From: Panulirus ornatus
Lineage: Eukaryota; Arthropoda; Malacostraca; Decapoda; Palinuridae
DNA: 64,000 nt
Assembly: GCF_036320965.1 (NCBI RefSeq)
Contig: NC_092234.1
Location: forward strand, 35,177,703-35,241,702
Direction: 5' to 3'
Below, piece by piece: positions 61,203 to 64,000 of this stretch (position 1 is the stretch's first letter; each line of letters starts with the position of its first letter). A model generated the notes under the pieces. The model saw nothing but the letters and a program-made list of their open reading frames with translations. It had not been told where the DNA came from and did no database searches. The translations under genes were made by a program, and so were the position numbers.

Positions 61203-63602
61203 ATGATTGGGAATACCTGGTTTAAAAAGCGAGATATACATAAGTATACTTATGTAAGTAGGAGAGATGGCCAGAGAGCGTTATTGGATTACGTGTTAAT
61301 TGACAGGCGCGCGAAAGAGAGACTTTTGGATGTTAATGTGCTGAGAGGTGCAACTGGAGGGATGTCTGATCATTATCTTGTGGAGGCTAAGGTGAAGATT
61401 AGTATGGGTTTTCAGAAAAGAAGAGTGAATGTTGGGGTGAAGAAGGTGGTGAGAGTAAGTGAGCTTGGGAAGGAGACCTGTGTGAGGAAGTATCAGGAGA
61501 GACTGTGTACAGAATGGAAAAAGGTGAGAACAATGGAAGTAAGGGGAGTGGGGGAGGAATGGGATGTATTTAGGGAATCAGTGATGGATTGCGCAAAAGA
61601 TGCTTGTGGCATGAGAAGAGTGGGAGGTGGGTTGATTAGAAAGGGTAGTGAGTGGTGGGATGAAGAAGTAAGAGTATTAGTGAAAGAGAAGAGAGAGGCA
61701 TTTGGACGATTTTTGCAGGGAAAAAATGCAATTGAGTGGGAGATGTATAAGAGAAAGAGACAAGAGGTCAAGAGAAAGGTGCAAGAGGTGAAAAAAAGGG
61801 CAAATGAGAGTTGGGGTGAGAGAGTATCATTAAATTTTAGGGAGAATAAAAAGATGTTCTGGAAGGAGGTAAATAAAGTGCGTAAGACAAGGGAGCAAAT
61901 GGGAACTTCAGTGAAGGGCGCAAATGGGGAGGTGATAACAAGTAGTGGTGATGTGAGAAGGAGATGGAGTGAGTATTTTGAAGGTTTGTTGAATGTGTTT
62001 GATGATAGAGTGGCAGATATAGGGTGTTTTGGTCGAGGTGGTGTGCAAAGTGAGAGGGTTAGGGAAAATGATTTGGTAAACAGAGAAGAGGTAGTAAAAG
62101 CTTTGCGGAAGATGAAAGCCGGCAAGGCAGCGGGTTTGGATGGTATTGCAGTGGAATTTATTAAAAAAGGGGGTGACTGTATTGTTGACTTGTTGGTAAG
62201 GTTATTTAATGTATGTATGACTCATGGTGAGGTGCCTGAGGATTGGCGGAATGCGTGCATAGTGCCATTGTACAAAGGCAAAGGGGATAAGAGTGAGTGC
62301 TCAAATTACAGAGGTATAAGTTTGTTGAGTATTCCTGGTAAATTATATGGGAGGGTATTGATTGAGAGGGTGAAGGCATGTACAGAGCATCAGATTGGGG
62401 AAGAGCAGTGTGGTTTCAGAAGTGGTAGAGGATGTGTGGATCAGGTGTTTGCTTTGAAGAATGTATGTGAGAAATACTTAGAAAAGCAAATGGATTTGTA
62501 TGTAGCATTTATGGATCTGGAGAAGGCATATGATAGAGTTGATAGAGATGCTCTGTGGAAGGTATTAAGAATATATGGTGTGGGAGGCAAGTTGTTAGAA
62601 GCAGTGAAAAGTTTTTATCGAGGATGTAAGGCATGTGTATGTGTAGGAAGAGAGGAAAGTGATTGGTTCTCAGTGAATGTAGGTTTGCGGCAGGGGTGTG
62701 TGATGTCTCCATGGTTGTTTAATTTGTTTATGGATGGGGTTGTTAGGGAGGTGAATGCAAGAGTTTTGGAAAGAGGGGCAAGTATGAAGTCTGTTGGGGA
62801 TGAGAGAGCTTGGGAAGTGAGTCAGTTGTTGTTCGCTGATGATACAGCGCTGGTGGCTGATTCATGTGAGAAACTGCAGAAGCTGGTGACTGAGTTTGGT
62901 AAAGTGTGTGAAAGAAGAAAGTTAAGAGTAAATGTGAATAAGAGCAAGGTTATTAGGTACAGTAGGGTTGAGGGTCAAGTTAACTGGGAGGTGAGTTTGA
63001 ATGGAGAAAATTGCAGGAAGTAAAGTGTTTTAGATATCTGGGAGTGGATCTGGCAGCGGATGGAACCATGGAAGCGGAAGTGGATCATAGGGTGGGGGAT
63101 GGGGCGAAAATTCTGGGAGCCTTGAAGAATGTGTGGAAGTCGAGAACAGTATCTCGGAAAGCAAAAATGGGTATGTTTGAAGGAATAGTGGTTCCAACAA
63201 TGTTGTATGGTTGCGAGGCGTGGGCTATGGATAGAGTTGTGCGCAGGAGGATGGATGTGCTGGAAATGAGATGTTTGAGGACAATGTGTGGTGTGAGGTG
63301 GTTTGATCGAGTAAGTAACGTAAGGGTAAGAGAGATGTGTGGAAATAAAAAGAGCGTGGTTGAGAGAGCAGAAGAGGGTGTTTTGAAGTGGTTTGGGCAC
63401 ATGGAGAGAATGAGTGAGGAAAGATTGACCAAGAGGATATATGTGTCGGAGGTGGAGGGAACGAGGAGAAGAGGGAGACCAAATTGGAGGTGGAAAGATG
63501 GAGTGAAAAAGATTTTGTGTGATCAGGGGCCTGAACATGCAGGAGGGTGAAAGGAGGGCAAGGAATAGAGTGAATTGGAGCAATGTGGTATACCGGGGTT
63601 GA
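61203..63602 (+). pseudogene. LINE-A copy, young, plus strand, most complete in window
   Basis: Open from 61203 for 606 residues, then shifted. Visible are the endonuclease C-terminus (YVSRRDGQRALLDYVLIDRR, about residues 17-36; GGMSDHYLVEA, about 50-60, with the catalytic SDH kept), a charged linker (about 70-260), the RT start AGKAAGLDGIAVEF (about 305), VPLYKGKGDKSECSNYRGIS (about 353), EQCGFRSGRGCVDQ (about 400), motif A FMDLEKAYDRVD (about 437), motif B GLRQGCVMSPW (about 494) and motif C FADDTALVAD (about 543). Against the copy at 1-1230 there is a 1-nt deletion near 63011 and a 1-nt insertion near 63528; with both, the family stop is the TGA at 63600-63602. The C-terminus (RYLGVDLAADGTMEAEV, LYGCEAW, WFGHMERM) sits in the shifted frame 63011-63550. 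The endonuclease N-terminus is missing upstream. Two recent lesions plus truncation make it non-autonomous. Confidence 0.93.
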
Positions 63603-63772
63603 CGTGCTGTCAGTGGATTGAATCAGGGCATGTGAAGCGTCTGGGGTAAACCATGGAAAGCTGTGTAGGTATGTATATTTGCGTGTGTGGACGTATGTAT
63701 ATACATGTGTATGGGGGTGGGTTGGGCCATTTCTTTCGTCTGTTTCCTTGCGCTACCTCGCAAACGCGGGAG

Positions 63773-63778
<6 letters not shown>
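63603..63778 (+). mobile_element. LINE-A 3' UTR and tail (61.2 kb copy)
   Basis: Same order as after the first copy: CGTGCTGTCAGTGGATTG, GTCTGGGGTAAACCATGG, then the tail block 63740-63777 with GCGCTACCTCGCAAACGCGG. Confidence 0.9.

Positions 63779-63845
<67 letters not shown>
63778..63845. repeat. Poly-A then (TA)n at LINE-A 3' end
   Basis: About 39 A followed by about 14 TA steps: the reverse-transcribed tail of the LINE copy running into a TA-rich target. Confidence 0.95.
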
Positions 63846-63848
<3 letters not shown>

Positions 63849-64000
63849 ATTGAAATTCCTCTTGTCTTTCCTAGCACTCTCGTGTTGTGCTCGCCTCTCC
63901 TTATGTCGGCCCTACACACCGAAGCAGGGCACGTTATGATCCTGCCCTTGAGGAGGTGAGCAGCCTGGCTTTACCTTCACGACTTGCCCACATCAGAGTG
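63846..64000. other. Flank beyond the LINE-A insertion
   Basis: About 155 bp of unique sequence at the window edge; nothing recognised. Confidence 0.5.

Noticed and set aside
63653..63959. Small open frames over the poly-A/(TA)n tail
   Set aside because: Lysine and Ile-Tyr runs from homopolymer and microsatellite; this is LINE 3' UTR.

Overview
This is repeat-dominated eukaryotic nuclear DNA from an arthropod, most probably a decapod crustacean. The reasons are very long (TA)n, (CA)n and (GA)n microsatellites, abundant non-LTR retrotransposon relics of several clades, a fold-back hairpin SINE-like repeat with a LINE-like tail, and one host coding exon whose protein looks like the N-terminal C2 domain of an arthropod novel protein kinase C. 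The species cannot be fixed from sequence alone. There is no operon structure and no prokaryotic signal.

Layout. 1-4.6 kb: 3' ends of one LINE family (called LINE-A here, RTE-like by general resemblance), stacked in both orientations with one SINE-like insertion. 7.3-10.2 kb: three decayed CR1/L2-like reverse transcriptase fragments. 11.5-11.9 kb, minus strand: first coding exon of a PKC-epsilon/Pkc98E-like kinase, with a good splice donor; this is the only host gene piece I can support. 13.1-15.2 kb: (TA)n tracts, a full SINE-like element and a LINE-A C-terminal relic. 17.9-19.3 kb: a CR1/L2-like relic. 19.3-21.75 kb, minus strand: a Ty3/gypsy pol relic in which RT, RNase H and integrase can be followed through many frame breaks. 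22.4-24.0 kb: a jockey-like relic. 24.26-24.81 kb: a nested repeat holding 1, 2 and then 3 copies of an inner 42-bp unit.

25.8-38.05 kb and 45.0-58.04 kb form a dense minisatellite district: successive unrelated tandem arrays with units of 24, 25, 27, 26, 34, 35, 22, 31 and 45 bp. The largest (24 bp, about 10 kb) has internal segmental duplications and a homogenised core. Long open frames in these arrays follow from unit lengths divisible by three or from stop-free repeats, and should not be read as proteins. Between the two halves (38.05-44.6 kb) lie a LINE-A endonuclease fragment, two LINE-A copies of different age and two SINE-like copies.

58.5-63.85 kb: three LINE-A copies in a fold-back arrangement. 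An old decayed plus copy is joined to a young minus copy, which is followed after a roughly 200-bp (TA)n spacer by a young plus copy, making a palindrome with arms of about 1.5 kb.

The retroelements appear to work as a LINE/SINE pair: the SINE-like element ends in a tail resembling that of LINE-A, and both repeatedly abut (TA)n tracts. No intact autonomous element is present: every LINE-A copy is 5'-truncated or cut by the window edge, and several also carry frameshifts or stops.
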